A stretch of DNA of 14,243 nucleotides, taken from contig JAPHUG010000353.1 in assembly GCA_026197195.1 (NCBI GenBank), forward strand, positions 1 through 14,243, read 5' to 3'. The notes beneath the pieces are model-generated. The model did not search any database, was not told the DNA's origin, and saw only the letters and a list, made by a program, of their open reading frames with translations. This document shows positions 1 through 7,606 of this stretch, piece after piece (position 1 is the stretch's first letter; every line of letters begins with the position of its first letter). The position numbers and the translations under genes were made by a program. This DNA comes from Sedimenticola sp. Lineage in GTDB: Bacteria; Pseudomonadota; Gammaproteobacteria; Chromatiales; Chromatiaceae.

Positions 1-1
1 A

Positions 2-535
2 CTTTTGGAAAAACTGGGTGTTTCATTCGAAGTTGATTCTCCTGAAATCGATGAAAAACAACTGCCTGATGAGGCGCCCGAGCAATTGGTAAAGCGGCTT
101 TCAAGAGAGAAAGCAAAGGCGGTTGCACGTCATCACCCGGACGCACTGATTATTGGGTCGGATCAAGTCGCTTGCATTGACGGTCAGATTCTTGGAAAAC
201 CAGGCAATCGCGAAAATGCCATAAAACAGCTGCAGATGGCGGCGGGAAAGAAGGTGGTTTTTTATACAGGCCTCTGCCTCTATAACAGCGGCACAGATAA
301 TACACAGGTATTGTGTGAACTGTTTAATGTACACTTCAGACCCTTGTCCATACATCAGATCGAGCGCTACCTGGATGCAGAAGCCCCTTACAACTGTGCC
401 GGTAGTTTCAAATCAGAAGGGCTTGGTATTTCGCTTTTCAGTCGACTGGAGGGTGATGATCCAAACAGTCTGATCGGCTTGCCCTTGATTCGCCTCATCA
501 GCTTTCTTGAACAGGAAGGGGTTCAAATACCCTGA
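2..535 (+). CDS. yceF: Maf family nucleotide pyrophosphatase, YceF type (5' truncated)
   Basis: Maf proteins are cytoplasmic nucleoside triphosphate pyrophosphatases. The YceF subgroup hydrolyses 7-methyl-GTP to the monophosphate and pyrophosphate, apparently as a house-cleaning step. The frame is open to the left edge (it reads Leu-Leu-Glu-Lys before any start), so the TTG at position 5 is internal and the N-terminal substrate loop is missing. Visible Maf hallmarks are REKAKAV, the SDQ motif with the catalytic-type Asp, LGKPG, YTG and the C-terminal segment NCAGSFKSEGLG followed by LEGDDPNSLIGLPL. The SDQ and CAGSFKSEG wording fits YceF rather than the dTTP/UTP-specific Maf (YhdE) group. In many gammaproteobacteria yceF lies beside yceD-rpmF-fab genes, which would be to the left and out of view. 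The next gene begins about 20-30 bases after the stop, so co-transcription is plausible. Family assignment is firm and the exact substrate is inferred. Confidence 0.93.
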   Translation, partial: LLEKLGVSFEVDSPEIDEKQLPDEAPEQLVKRLSREKAKAVARHHPDALIIGSDQVACIDGQILGKPGNRENAIKQLQMAAGKKVVFYTGLCLYNSGTDNTQVLCELFNVHFRPLSIHQIERYLDAEAPYNCAGSFKSEGLGISLFSRLEGDDPNSLIGLPLIRLISFLEQEGVQIP

Positions 536-554
536 TGACTGTCGTTGTAAAAGG

Positions 555-1538
555 ATGCAACCGTTGAATACACCCATTCAGAAAAGTATCAGTCAACAAA
601 GGCATGCTTTAGGCAAGCTGGTTCGCCCTATTTTGGGGCGAATAGCGGAAGCATGTGCAAAGGTATGGCCAGATCGTCAGGCCATAAACCTGGAGCTCAT
701 GCACCTGGTTCCTGACCTACCCTATTGTGCTTATATCTATGCACTGGGGACAGATGGCATTCAGATCTCGGATAACATAAATGTCAACGGTAACTATCCG
801 GAACATTTTGGACGTGATCGATCCGGACGGCCCTACCTCAACACGCTCTATCCTGCCGTAGACTACTGTCTCTCTGAGGCCTATATCAGTCTGCTTTCGG
901 CACGCCCAAGCATTACGGCTATTCAGCTAGTAAAAAGGGAAGGAAAAGTCATTGGGCTGTTGGGTGCTGACTTTGACTTGCGGGACTTGCCTCTGACCCA
1001 GCAGCTCTATGACGAGCCGGATCAGTGGCGTCAAATGAAGGGGGATCCCTCCATTCGCGGCTTGTTATTTCAGCAAACTCGGGTCAAGAGTGTGCTGGAC
1101 TCCCATATTGATGAGGTGATGTCGATCAGTGAAGAGTTGATGGCTCAGCGTGGTGTGTTTCATGGCAAACTACACTTTTCCAGCAGTCGGGCTACGCTCT
1201 GGTTGGTTGATGACCCCTATCGCTATCGCATTCTCGAAGTGGAGGAGTTGATTGATCCTGATATCTGCTTGGCCTATCCCGTTCGCCCCTACCCGGAAAA
1301 TGCCGCCTTACCACAGGGCGAGATAAAACAGATACTCGAAGGGTTTAAGAAGTTGCGCCTGGCAGATGAAACGATCTACCTCCGCTCCGGCTCCATCAAT
1401 ATTTTTAACGGATTGATTGGCCTCAACTTCTCATGCGATGGTTCTCACTATATCCCCTGGGATGATTTTCTTGATCCCTCAAATGCCTTTTGGTCTGGGG
1501 CTATCGCCTCTACCAACCGACCGGATAAAGATAGCTAG
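555..1538 (+). CDS. Soluble PDC/Cache-like sensor domain protein, no output domain
   Basis: A protein of about 327 residues from the ATG at 555. The frame is open back to a TTG at 507 inside the upstream gene, and a TTG at 564 is better spaced (about 8 bases) from the AAAAGGA at 549-555. The true start is therefore uncertain. The region around LPYCAYIYALGTDGIQISDNI, followed by GRDRSGRPYLN and IQLVKREGKVIGLLGADFDL, resembles the ligand-binding Cache/PDC fold of bacterial chemoreceptors and diguanylate cyclases. The second half (VDDPYRYRILEVEELIDPD, PYPENAALPQGEI, SCDGSHYIPWDDFLDP) is not a domain I recognise. I see no signal peptide, transmembrane segment, GGDEF, kinase or methyl-accepting region, so the protein appears cytoplasmic and must act through a partner. 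It sits between yceF and a patatin gene on the same strand. The fold assignment is from residue pattern only; the function is unknown. Confidence 0.75.
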   Translation: MQPLNTPIQKSISQQRHALGKLVRPILGRIAEACAKVWPDRQAINLELMHLVPDLPYCAYIYALGTDGIQISDNINVNGNYPEHFGRDRSGRPYLNTLYPAVDYCLSEAYISLLSARPSITAIQLVKREGKVIGLLGADFDLRDLPLTQQLYDEPDQWRQMKGDPSIRGLLFQQTRVKSVLDSHIDEVMSISEELMAQRGVFHGKLHFSSSRATLWLVDDPYRYRILEVEELIDPDICLAYPVRPYPENAALPQGEIKQILEGFKKLRLADETIYLRSGSINIFNGLIGLNFSCDGSHYIPWDDFLDPSNAFWSGAIASTNRPDKDS

Positions 1539-1606
1539 TTCCTTAACAGGATCAAAAGCAGCTGTTATCGTGCTGTCTTGATTACAGCTTTAAAAGGGAT
1601 AAAGGC

Positions 1607-2620
1607 GTGCACAAAAAACGGGTTAATCTTGCACTTCAAGGGGGTGGCTCTCATGGGGCTTTTACTTGGGGTGTGCTTGATTACTTCATGGAAGATGGAC
1701 GTGTCAGTGTCGAAGGTATATCAGGAACCAGCGCAGGCGCTATGAATGCGGTGGTATTGGCTCATGGTTATATGGACGGCGCTGCAGATGGGGCCAGGGA
1801 TGCGCTTGAATCGTTCTGGAGAACCGTATCCCAGCATGCTTTAATGAGTCCTATCAGGCGAACGCCCCTTGATGTCCTCACTGGCAACTGGAGTCTGGAC
1901 GCATCACCTGCCTATCTGATGTATGACGTAATGAGTCGTGTCGTATCACCTTATGAAGCCAACCCGCTCAATCTCAACCCATTGAAAACGTTGCTAGAGT
2001 CCAGTGTTGATTTTGAAAAAGTACGTGGCTGTGATGCGATAAAACTCTTTGTCGCGGCTACCAATGTACACAGTGGAAAGATAAAAGTATTTGAAAGAAG
2101 TGAGTTAACAGCGGATATGGTTCTGGCGTCAGCTTGCCTGCCTACCTTATATCAAGCAGTTGAGATAGAAGGTGTACCCTACTGGGACGGCGGTTTTGTA
2201 GGTAACCCGCCCCTCTATCCTCTCTATGATGATGCCAAATCCAGAGATATCATCATTGTTCAAATCAATCCTGTCACGCGTCATGAAACACCCAAAACGG
2301 CACGCGATATACACAACCGGATCAATGAGATCTCATTCAATACCTCTTTATTACGAGAGTTGCGATCGATTGAGTTTGTTCACCGCTTGCTGAAAGAGAA
2401 AAGACTGGATGCGAATCAGTATGCTGATATCTTGGTCCACCGAATTGAGGGGAGTGACGCACTGAGTGATCTCTCCCCTTCCAGCAAGGTTAACGCTGAA
2501 TGGTCTTTTTTAACTCAACTGAAAGATATGGGGCGTGCTGCGGCAAAGAAATTTATAGATCAACATTACGATGATCTGGGAGAGCGCTCCACACTCAACC
2601 TCCGGGAAGAGTTTTCATAG
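1607..2620 (+). CDS. Patatin-like phospholipase family protein
   Basis: A probable cytoplasmic or membrane-peripheral lipid acyl hydrolase with the Ser-Asp dyad of patatins. From the GTG start, an oxyanion-hole motif GGGSHG lies at residues 12-17, the nucleophile elbow GTSAG at 40-44 (Ser42), the ASACLP segment at 174-179, and the catalytic Asp194 in the DGG motif at 194-196. All catalytic elements are present and the length (337 residues) is normal for bacterial single-domain patatins of the RssA-like group. There is no signal peptide or passenger/autotransporter domain. The GTG at 1607 is preceded by a purine-rich AAAAGGGATAAAGG, an acceptable ribosome site. The C-terminal 100 residues are charged and helical. 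It follows the PDC-sensor gene after 68 bases without a strong terminator, so the two may share a transcript. Substrate cannot be told from sequence. Confidence 0.93.
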   Translation: MHKKRVNLALQGGGSHGAFTWGVLDYFMEDGRVSVEGISGTSAGAMNAVVLAHGYMDGAADGARDALESFWRTVSQHALMSPIRRTPLDVLTGNWSLDASPAYLMYDVMSRVVSPYEANPLNLNPLKTLLESSVDFEKVRGCDAIKLFVAATNVHSGKIKVFERSELTADMVLASACLPTLYQAVEIEGVPYWDGGFVGNPPLYPLYDDAKSRDIIIVQINPVTRHETPKTARDIHNRINEISFNTSLLRELRSIEFVHRLLKEKRLDANQYADILVHRIEGSDALSDLSPSSKVNAEWSFLTQLKDMGRAAAKKFIDQHYDDLGERSTLNLREEFS

Positions 2621-2658
2621 TAGGATAAAATCCTGGCAGCGGGTCAGCGAAAACGCAG

Positions 2659-3591
2659 TTACTGTACTTCCTTGATCTCCCGCAGTCGTTCAAGCACCTT
2701 CAAAGCCCGGTCGATTCGACTGGCAATATCGGGACGTTCTGCATCCAGCTTTCCTGCCGACTCCCAAACCGAGACAGCCTGATCAATCTGTTCATCACGG
2801 TAGAGTGCATCACCAAATTTAATAAGCCCTTCAACGCGCTGATCTCTTGCGAAAGTGACCTCTTTGAGTAGTTTACTTGCTTGTGCATCATCCGGGTTCA
2901 GTGAGAGAAGTTTTTTCAGCGTATTGATACTCTCTTGAAAATCTTCTTCATCACGAAGTTTTTTTGCCTGTATCAGCAACCGCACTTTTTGCTGGGTCAG
3001 ATTCCGCTTTACCCGAACAGCCTTTTTGGATTGGGCGGCGCTCTTTTCCTGTTCCCGTGTTTTCTGGATTTTGCTTAGCAGGTGAGCACTCTGTTCAGTG
3101 GGCTTTATTTTTTCTGCAAGCTGAGCACAGTTTTCCGCCAAAACGGGATCAAGGTACAGATGCATGGAACCACAGGAGATAAGTGGAGGAACCTTTGATT
3201 CCAGTAACTTTTTCCAAAATAGCAGCCGCGATTTAGTAATGATATTTTCTGAATCGATCTCTACTAATCGCTCCAGGTAAGGGAGTTTCTGCTGCAGGCT
3301 TTGGGCTTCATAAAACAGAATCCAGTCTTCACTGTTGCGTTTATGCATATTCCAGTCACGCTCGATCTCTTCTGCCAGACTCTGGAGCTGAGGCGTTGCA
3401 GGCGACTCGGGAGTCGTCCTGCCTGCAAGCAGCGCGAGCGCTTCAGACCACTTTTCATCTTTTTGTAACAGCCTGGCCTGCTTGGACAACGCCTCCGGTT
3501 CCAAAACAATCGCTTCTGAAACAGGCTTTTTTTCCAATATCGCACAGCCTGATAGCAGCGTGATTAAAGTAAATATGAGCAGACTTCTCAT
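2659..3591 (-). CDS. TPR-like lipoprotein coupled to nucleotide cyclase
   Basis: The N-terminus is a lipoprotein signal peptide: MRS, a hydrophobic run, then LLSGC with the lipidated Cys at residue 16. Position +2 is Ala, not Asp, so the outer membrane is the likely destination by the usual sorting rule. After the Cys the protein is entirely helical. Residues about 172-215 are rich in Lys/Gln/Glu and could form a coiled coil. Two TPR-like helix pairs appear at about 202-236 (containing ESINTLKKLLSLNPDD) and 253-287 (containing DALYRDEQIDQAVSVWESAG). Its ATG overlaps the TGA of the upstream cyclase by four bases (ATGA), which implies translational coupling and a shared role. TPR lipoproteins commonly act as protein-interaction scaffolds. 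Here it could report envelope state to the periplasmic domain of the cyclase, but that is inference. The exact function is unknown. Confidence 0.85.
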   Translation of the reverse strand: MRSLLIFTLITLLSGCAILEKKPVSEAIVLEPEALSKQARLLQKDEKWSEALALLAGRTTPESPATPQLQSLAEEIERDWNMHKRNSEDWILFYEAQSLQQKLPYLERLVEIDSENIITKSRLLFWKKLLESKVPPLISCGSMHLYLDPVLAENCAQLAEKIKPTEQSAHLLSKIQKTREQEKSAAQSKKAVRVKRNLTQQKVRLLIQAKKLRDEEDFQESINTLKKLLSLNPDDAQASKLLKEVTFARDQRVEGLIKFGDALYRDEQIDQAVSVWESAGKLDAERPDIASRIDRALKVLERLREIKEVQ

Positions 3592-5036
3592 GTAACAGCC
3601 TCTGTCGGTAAGATCTTCTCGAGGCTCTCCTGAAATCTTGACTCCTCCAGAAAAGCATCACTGTCTACCCGATAGGGCGTTACCAATTGTCGACGCCCCT
3701 TGACGTTTACCGTCTGCTGGGGTGTGGCCTTGACCAGTAAAGAAAGGCCCGGTTGTGAAAGTGTATCTTCGGTTACCAGAATCTCTCCGGGGGTGCAGAT
3801 ATCGCATATTCGTGCGGTTAGGTTCACCGCATCCCCCACAACCGTGTATTGCATACGCTCTGCACTTCCCAGATTGCCCGCCAGCATCTGGCCACTGTTG
3901 ATACCTATTTTGAACTGCACCAGGGGCAGTCCCTCTTTTTCACGCTGATGATTGATGCGAACAGCTATCTCCTGTATCAGTACCGCACAGGTGACCGCAT
4001 GCAACCCATGAGAATAGTCAGACTCAGGGACGCCAAACAAAATCATCACACAATCACCGATAAATTTATCGACTGTGCCATTACAGCTGTCAGCGGCTAT
4101 GGAAAAGTAACTGAAATATTGATTAAGCAATGCACCGACAGCTTGTGGCGAAAGATCTTCTGATAATTCCGTAAACCCCACTACATCGCAAAAAAGAACA
4201 CTCCCCTCAACCGTTATCCCACCCAGCTCACTCCCATCCGGCTGGTTGAGAACCTGGTGAGCAATGGTAGGGGAAAGAAAACGTGAAAATGCCTGTTCAA
4301 CCTGCTGCTTCTTTTTCATGCCATCAGCCATGTGCTGGAAGGCATCCAGAACACGGCCTATCTCATCTTTTCGACCCACTGTTATAGGCGTGTGGGTATC
4401 ACCACTATCAATGGCCTCACCCACTTTGACCAGTTGATAGATGGGTCTACAGAGCCGGTGAGCCAGGGGGAAGGCCAGCATGGCACCTAACGCAATGAGC
4501 CCTAACGTGGTTGTGACCAAAGCGCCTGTCAGGGCACTCAGCTGTCGTTCCAAAGGCCCCTGATCAATAGTCACGACCGCAAATCCAGCCGTTACCTCTT
4601 TAAAGACGATATGACTGATAAATGAGACTGCGTTGACATAGGGGGTCTTCCAGGGAAGCTGAACACTGGCCGCTTCGTCTCTTGTCAGCGCGAGAACATC
4701 ACCGATCGGTGAAATACCCGCGCTGGCCATGATTTTGCCCTTCAGGTCAAAGACCTGCATACCCAGAATGAGCGGCGTCTTCTCCTGCTGCCGGACCAGT
4801 ACCTGAAGACTGAGATCATCACCGGCCAACAAGGGTTCCCCCGAGGCCAGCGCCAGTTGGTCGACCACCGTGCGGCCTAAAATGTCATTTTGCTGGCGAT
4901 AGGTATTGGTTTGCTGATCAATCAAAAACCAGCCAAGCAGTCCCATAACAATCGATACGAAACAGGCGATCACCAATGACCACTTCAGGGCTAGTGGTAA
5001 TGATGAGTTTTCCAGTTTCTTAGTCAGGCTTTTCAT
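3588..5036 (-). CDS. Membrane class III adenylate/guanylate cyclase with HAMP domain
   Basis: Makes a cyclic nucleotide, probably cAMP, from the triphosphate in response to an envelope signal. Domain order: short cytoplasmic N-terminus, transmembrane helix at about 19-40, periplasmic sensor of about 125 residues, second helix at about 167-190, HAMP at about 191-243, then the class III cyclase domain from about 275 to 455. Catalytic residues are in place: metal Asp284 (VLFCDVVGFTEL) and Asp328 (DKFIGD), base-selecting Lys324, Thr398 (YTVVGD), Asn405 and Arg409 (AVNLTARI). Lys with Thr/Asp in the second site favours ATP, though guanylate cyclase activity cannot be excluded. The domain resembles the CyaB-like class of Pseudomonas rather than enterobacterial class I CyaA. 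The gene overlaps the downstream lipoprotein gene by four bases and lies 97 bases after the Nudix gene, with a candidate extended -10 promoter in between. Confidence 0.93.
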   Translation of the reverse strand: MKSLTKKLENSSLPLALKWSLVIACFVSIVMGLLGWFLIDQQTNTYRQQNDILGRTVVDQLALASGEPLLAGDDLSLQVLVRQQEKTPLILGMQVFDLKGKIMASAGISPIGDVLALTRDEAASVQLPWKTPYVNAVSFISHIVFKEVTAGFAVVTIDQGPLERQLSALTGALVTTTLGLIALGAMLAFPLAHRLCRPIYQLVKVGEAIDSGDTHTPITVGRKDEIGRVLDAFQHMADGMKKKQQVEQAFSRFLSPTIAHQVLNQPDGSELGGITVEGSVLFCDVVGFTELSEDLSPQAVGALLNQYFSYFSIAADSCNGTVDKFIGDCVMILFGVPESDYSHGLHAVTCAVLIQEIAVRINHQREKEGLPLVQFKIGINSGQMLAGNLGSAERMQYTVVGDAVNLTARICDICTPGEILVTEDTLSQPGLSLLVKATPQQTVNVKGRRQLVTPYRVDSDAFLEESRFQESLEKILPTEAVT

Positions 5037-5083
5037 TGAAGGTGTTTGCTATGCGCTTACGAAGCCAGCGGAGTTGTCTGCGC

Positions 5084-5092
5084 ATTCTAGCA
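5084..5092 (-). promoter_or_regulatory. Candidate extended -10 promoter for cyclase-lipoprotein pair
   Basis: Read on the minus strand, the 97-base gap between the Nudix and cyclase genes contains TGCTAGAAT, which matches the extended -10 form TGnTATAAT at all but one position. No good -35 is seen 17 bases upstream, which is usual for extended -10 promoters. It ends about 48 bases before the cyclase start. This suggests the cyclase and lipoprotein can be transcribed independently of the MocR and Nudix genes. Prediction by eye only. Confidence 0.4.
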
Positions 5093-5133
5093 TGTGATAG
5101 CGATGAGAAAGGGGAACGGTATTCAAAATAACA

Positions 5134-5760
5134 TCAGCCGCGCGTGTTGAGTAAACCAATTAAATTCAACAGGCTCACAGTAAGCTTTGCCGTAATGCCC
5201 CACAGCAATTCGCCCTCATAACGTTCAAAATGGATGACCGGTATCTCTTCCTCGGCACCTTTCAGGCTGCGCCAGCTGACCCGGTGATTCTCCGGATCAG
5301 CCAGCCAGGAAACGGGAATACTAAAGACCCGGCTAACCTCCCTGCTGTCTAAAACGAGTTTGACTGGCCAGTTAATCTCTGCCACTACGGGGGTTACCAG
5401 ATAATTGCTGATGGTATGATACTCTTTCAGGGTCCCCAGTATAGAGACGTGTTCCGGCGCCAATCCAATCTCTTCATGCGCTTCCCGGAGTGCCGCGTCA
5501 AATGCATCACTATCCACATTTTCCAGTTTTCCGCCCGGAAAGGCGACCTGGCCACTGTGATGATCATCCTCATGTTCTGATCGTCTGATAAACAGGACCC
5601 GCCACTCCCCGGCCTCCCTGAACAGGGGGATTAATACGGAGGCCGGCGCAGGAGGCCGACAAAAATAACCATCGGGATAACAGACGGGCTCAGGGACGCG
5701 ATGACCCTTATCGGCCAGTATTTGTGAAATCGCAACGCAATCCAGGTCAATCCGTGTCAT
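5134..5760 (-). CDS. Nudix hydrolase, CoA pyrophosphatase type (NudL-like)
   Basis: A 208-residue cytoplasmic Nudix enzyme. It contains the CoA-pyrophosphatase signature region: LFIRRSEHEDDHHSGQVAFP leading into the SGQVAFPGG segment at 69-77, followed by the Nudix helix REAHEEIGL at 92-100 with the metal-binding glutamates. In the NudL/YeaB and NUDT7 group this arrangement cleaves CoA and its derivatives to 3',5'-ADP and phosphopantetheine. Length is close to E. coli NudL (192 residues). The CoA-specific 'HxGQVAFPGG' context supports that assignment over ADP-ribose or dNTP Nudix enzymes, although substrate remains a prediction. Its start overlaps the end of the upstream MocR-type regulator by 14 bases, so the two are probably translated from one message. 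Confidence 0.9.
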   Translation of the reverse strand: MTRIDLDCVAISQILADKGHRVPEPVCYPDGYFCRPPAPASVLIPLFREAGEWRVLFIRRSEHEDDHHSGQVAFPGGKLENVDSDAFDAALREAHEEIGLAPEHVSILGTLKEYHTISNYLVTPVVAEINWPVKLVLDSREVSRVFSIPVSWLADPENHRVSWRSLKGAEEEIPVIHFERYEGELLWGITAKLTVSLLNLIGLLNTRG

Positions 5761-7177
5761 TTACTGAACTCATTTGAGCGACCAGTTCGCCTAAAATCTG
5801 TACACCCCTCTCCATTTTAGCATTGGGGCAATCGGCATAATTTAAACGTATGTGATGATTGAATTTTCCAGTACTGGAAAAAAGTTCCCCAGGGGCAACA
5901 CCGACACCGCGATCCATTGCGCGGGTTGTTAATTGCATGGCATCCACATGGGCCGGCAATTCAATCCACAACAGGTAACCCCCGTTAGGATGGGAAACAC
6001 GAGTGCCCTCAGGAAAATAACGTCTGATCCATTCCAAAAGGTAATCCCTTCCCCGCTTGTACAGACCGCGCACCTTCTTCAGGTGTCTATCATAACCACC
6101 CCTCGCAATGAAATCGGCTACTGCCAGCTGAGGCAGTGTAGCTGAACTCATGCTGGAGATGTATTTCATGTGCATGACACGGCTTGCATAGCGCCCAGGC
6201 GCCACCCACCCCACCCGCAGGCCTGGTGCCAGGGTTTTAGAGAAGGATGAACAGAGTATGACGCGCCCCTCTGTATCAAAAGACTTGATGCTTCTGGGCC
6301 GTGGCAACTCGTAGGCGAGGTCCCCGTAGATATCATCCTCAATCAATGGGACATCATAACGATTGAGTAATTCAATCAGACGGGCCTTTCTTTCATCCGT
6401 CATGGTGTAACCGAGCGGATTGTTAAATGTTGGCGTAATCAGGCACGCTTTTACCGGCCACTGTTCAAATGCCAGCTCCAGTGCGGTGAGGCTGATGCCG
6501 TGTTCTGGATGGGTCGGCAGTTCCAGTATTTTTAGACCACAGGCTTCAATCGCCTGAAGTGAGCCGTAAAAGCTAGGGGAATCAACAACTACGGTATCTC
6601 CGGGTGATGTAATGGCACGCAAGCTGCTTGCCAGTGCTTCCTGGCAGCCAGAGGTGATAACAACCTCTTCAGAGGAAAGATTACAGCCAGAATCCACCGC
6701 AATACGTGTGATTTGGCGGCGTAATTCATCGCACCCGAAGATGTAATCATAGGTCAGACCACGCAGCTCGCCTTTACGTGTCAAGGATGCCAAAGCGCTC
6801 TGCAGCGGTTTCAGCGTGCCGACAGATAAATTGGGAACCGCCCTTCCCAGGTAGAGTACATCCGCGCTCTCTCCCTGATAGAGCACATGGAAAACCTTGG
6901 CCCAGGTGCTGGTCTCCTTCGGTCTGGCGGAATATTCCGGCATGGCTGGCAGGTCAAGTAATCGCTGCTGTTGCTGAGTGACATAATGACCTGATTTTGG
7001 TCGTACCTCGGTCACACCTCGTTGCTCCAGCAGAAGATAGGCTTCCTGTATGGTTGATATGCTGAAGCCCATCTGCTCGCTCAGATGGCGAATTGAGGGT
7101 AGGCGATCACCTGTTTTATAGATGCCCTGTGCTATCTGTTCGCTGATAGTTTGGGACACCTGCTCATATTTCTTCAT
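5747..7177 (-). CDS. MocR/PdxR-family transcriptional regulator (GntR wHTH + aminotransferase domain)
   Basis: A 476-residue regulator of the MocR branch of the GntR superfamily. The N-terminal 70 residues form a winged helix (GIYKTGDRLPSIRHLSEQMG, then STIQEAYLLLEQRG). Residues from about 100 to 470 form a fold-type-I aminotransferase domain. PLP-binding features are intact: Lys314 in SFSKT for the internal aldimine, the pair Asp281/Tyr284 in EDDIY, and Asn252-Asn253 in TFNNPLG. The domain normally senses PLP or an amino compound and does not act as a free enzyme. Relatives include PdxR, GabR and TauR, but nothing nearby is a pdx, gab or tau gene. It diverges from a DUF1127 gene across a 149-base region rich in TACAG repeats, one of which lies 9 bases before its start codon, so autoregulation is likely. 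No convincing Shine-Dalgarno is seen. Co-transcribed with the overlapping Nudix gene. Confidence 0.93.
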   Translation of the reverse strand: MKKYEQVSQTISEQIAQGIYKTGDRLPSIRHLSEQMGFSISTIQEAYLLLEQRGVTEVRPKSGHYVTQQQQRLLDLPAMPEYSARPKETSTWAKVFHVLYQGESADVLYLGRAVPNLSVGTLKPLQSALASLTRKGELRGLTYDYIFGCDELRRQITRIAVDSGCNLSSEEVVITSGCQEALASSLRAITSPGDTVVVDSPSFYGSLQAIEACGLKILELPTHPEHGISLTALELAFEQWPVKACLITPTFNNPLGYTMTDERKARLIELLNRYDVPLIEDDIYGDLAYELPRPRSIKSFDTEGRVILCSSFSKTLAPGLRVGWVAPGRYASRVMHMKYISSMSSATLPQLAVADFIARGGYDRHLKKVRGLYKRGRDYLLEWIRRYFPEGTRVSHPNGGYLLWIELPAHVDAMQLTTRAMDRGVGVAPGELFSSTGKFNHHIRLNYADCPNAKMERGVQILGELVAQMSSVNDTD

Positions 7178-7185
7178 AAAAACCG

Positions 7186-7279
7186 ATACAGTTAGATGGA
7201 TTATTTGCCAATACAGCTAAGAAATTAGATATCTGTACCGTATTATTATTGATTATGTTGAATCTGTAATGATTACAGA
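7186..7279. promoter_or_regulatory. Divergent control region with five TACAG/CTGTA elements
   Basis: Between the MocR-type gene and the DUF1127 gene, the pentamer TACAG occurs at 7187-7191, 7212-7216 and 7274-7278, and its complement CTGTA at 7233-7237 and 7264-7268. The first two are direct repeats of ATACAG(T/C)TA 25 bases apart. The last two form a perfect palindrome, TCTGTAATGATTACAGA at 7263-7279. MocR regulators such as GabR and TauR bind repeated short motifs in divergent promoters, so these are plausible operators for the adjacent regulator. Which element belongs to which promoter cannot be told by eye. Confidence 0.6.
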
Positions 7280-7326
7280 ATACCTCATACACTCTCTCTC
7301 TATCAACACACACGGGAGAGCAGGAC

Positions 7327-7530
7327 ATGGAAATCACCCTTTTAAAACGTATCCTTACCCACCCGCCTCAGGTGAAACGTGAACCGCTACTGATCCGGAT
7401 AATGACCTGGACGGAACGTCATCGGCAAAGAACAGCACTGCTTCGTCTGGATGACCGTATGCTCAGTGACATCGGTATCAGCCGTTGCGAAGCAGAAGCG
7501 GAGGCAAGCAAACCGTTCTGGGTTGAATAG
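7327..7530 (+). CDS. Small DUF1127 protein
   Basis: A 67-residue basic protein whose C-terminal half carries the DUF1127 (YjiS-like) signature: LLRLDDRMLSDIGISRCEAEAEASKPFW, seen here as LDDRMLSDIGIS at about residues 40-51 and KPFW near the end. The start is supported by a GGGAGAG ribosome site ending about 8 bases before the ATG. DUF1127 proteins are small, widespread in proteobacteria and often act as RNA-binding or stress-linked regulators: alphaproteobacterial members affect phosphate, carbon and RNA metabolism. The protein is longer at its N-terminus than the minimal 45-50 residue form, with an extra Arg/Thr-rich segment. It diverges from a MocR-type regulator that probably controls it. 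Its specific role here is unknown. Confidence 0.9.
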   Translation: MEITLLKRILTHPPQVKREPLLIRIMTWTERHRQRTALLRLDDRMLSDIGISRCEAEAEASKPFWVE

Positions 7531-7567
7531 ATCAATAGGAACTCAGCGTTTCTTTACATTTGTTCAC

Positions 7568-7596
7568 TTGATTCTGGCGGTTCAGGGCACCACTAT
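7568..7596 (+). promoter_or_regulatory. Possible sigma-70 promoter for small lipoprotein gene
   Basis: TTGATT at 7568-7573 is separated by 17 bases from CACTAT at 7591-7596. The -35 is a reasonable match and the -10 is weak. The predicted transcript would begin around 7603, just before the 7607-7623 palindrome. Weak prediction by eye. Confidence 0.25.
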
Positions 7597-7606
7597 GTAG
7601 GCACAG

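Noticed and set aside
1560..1589. AGCTGT...ACAGCT inverted repeat between the PDC and patatin genes
   Set aside because: The stem has only six pairs around an 18-base loop and no T-run follows, so a terminator is not supported.
2622..2634. AGGATaaaATCCT between the convergent patatin and lipoprotein genes
   Set aside because: A five-base stem with a three-base loop and no T-run is too weak to call a terminator and could occur by chance.
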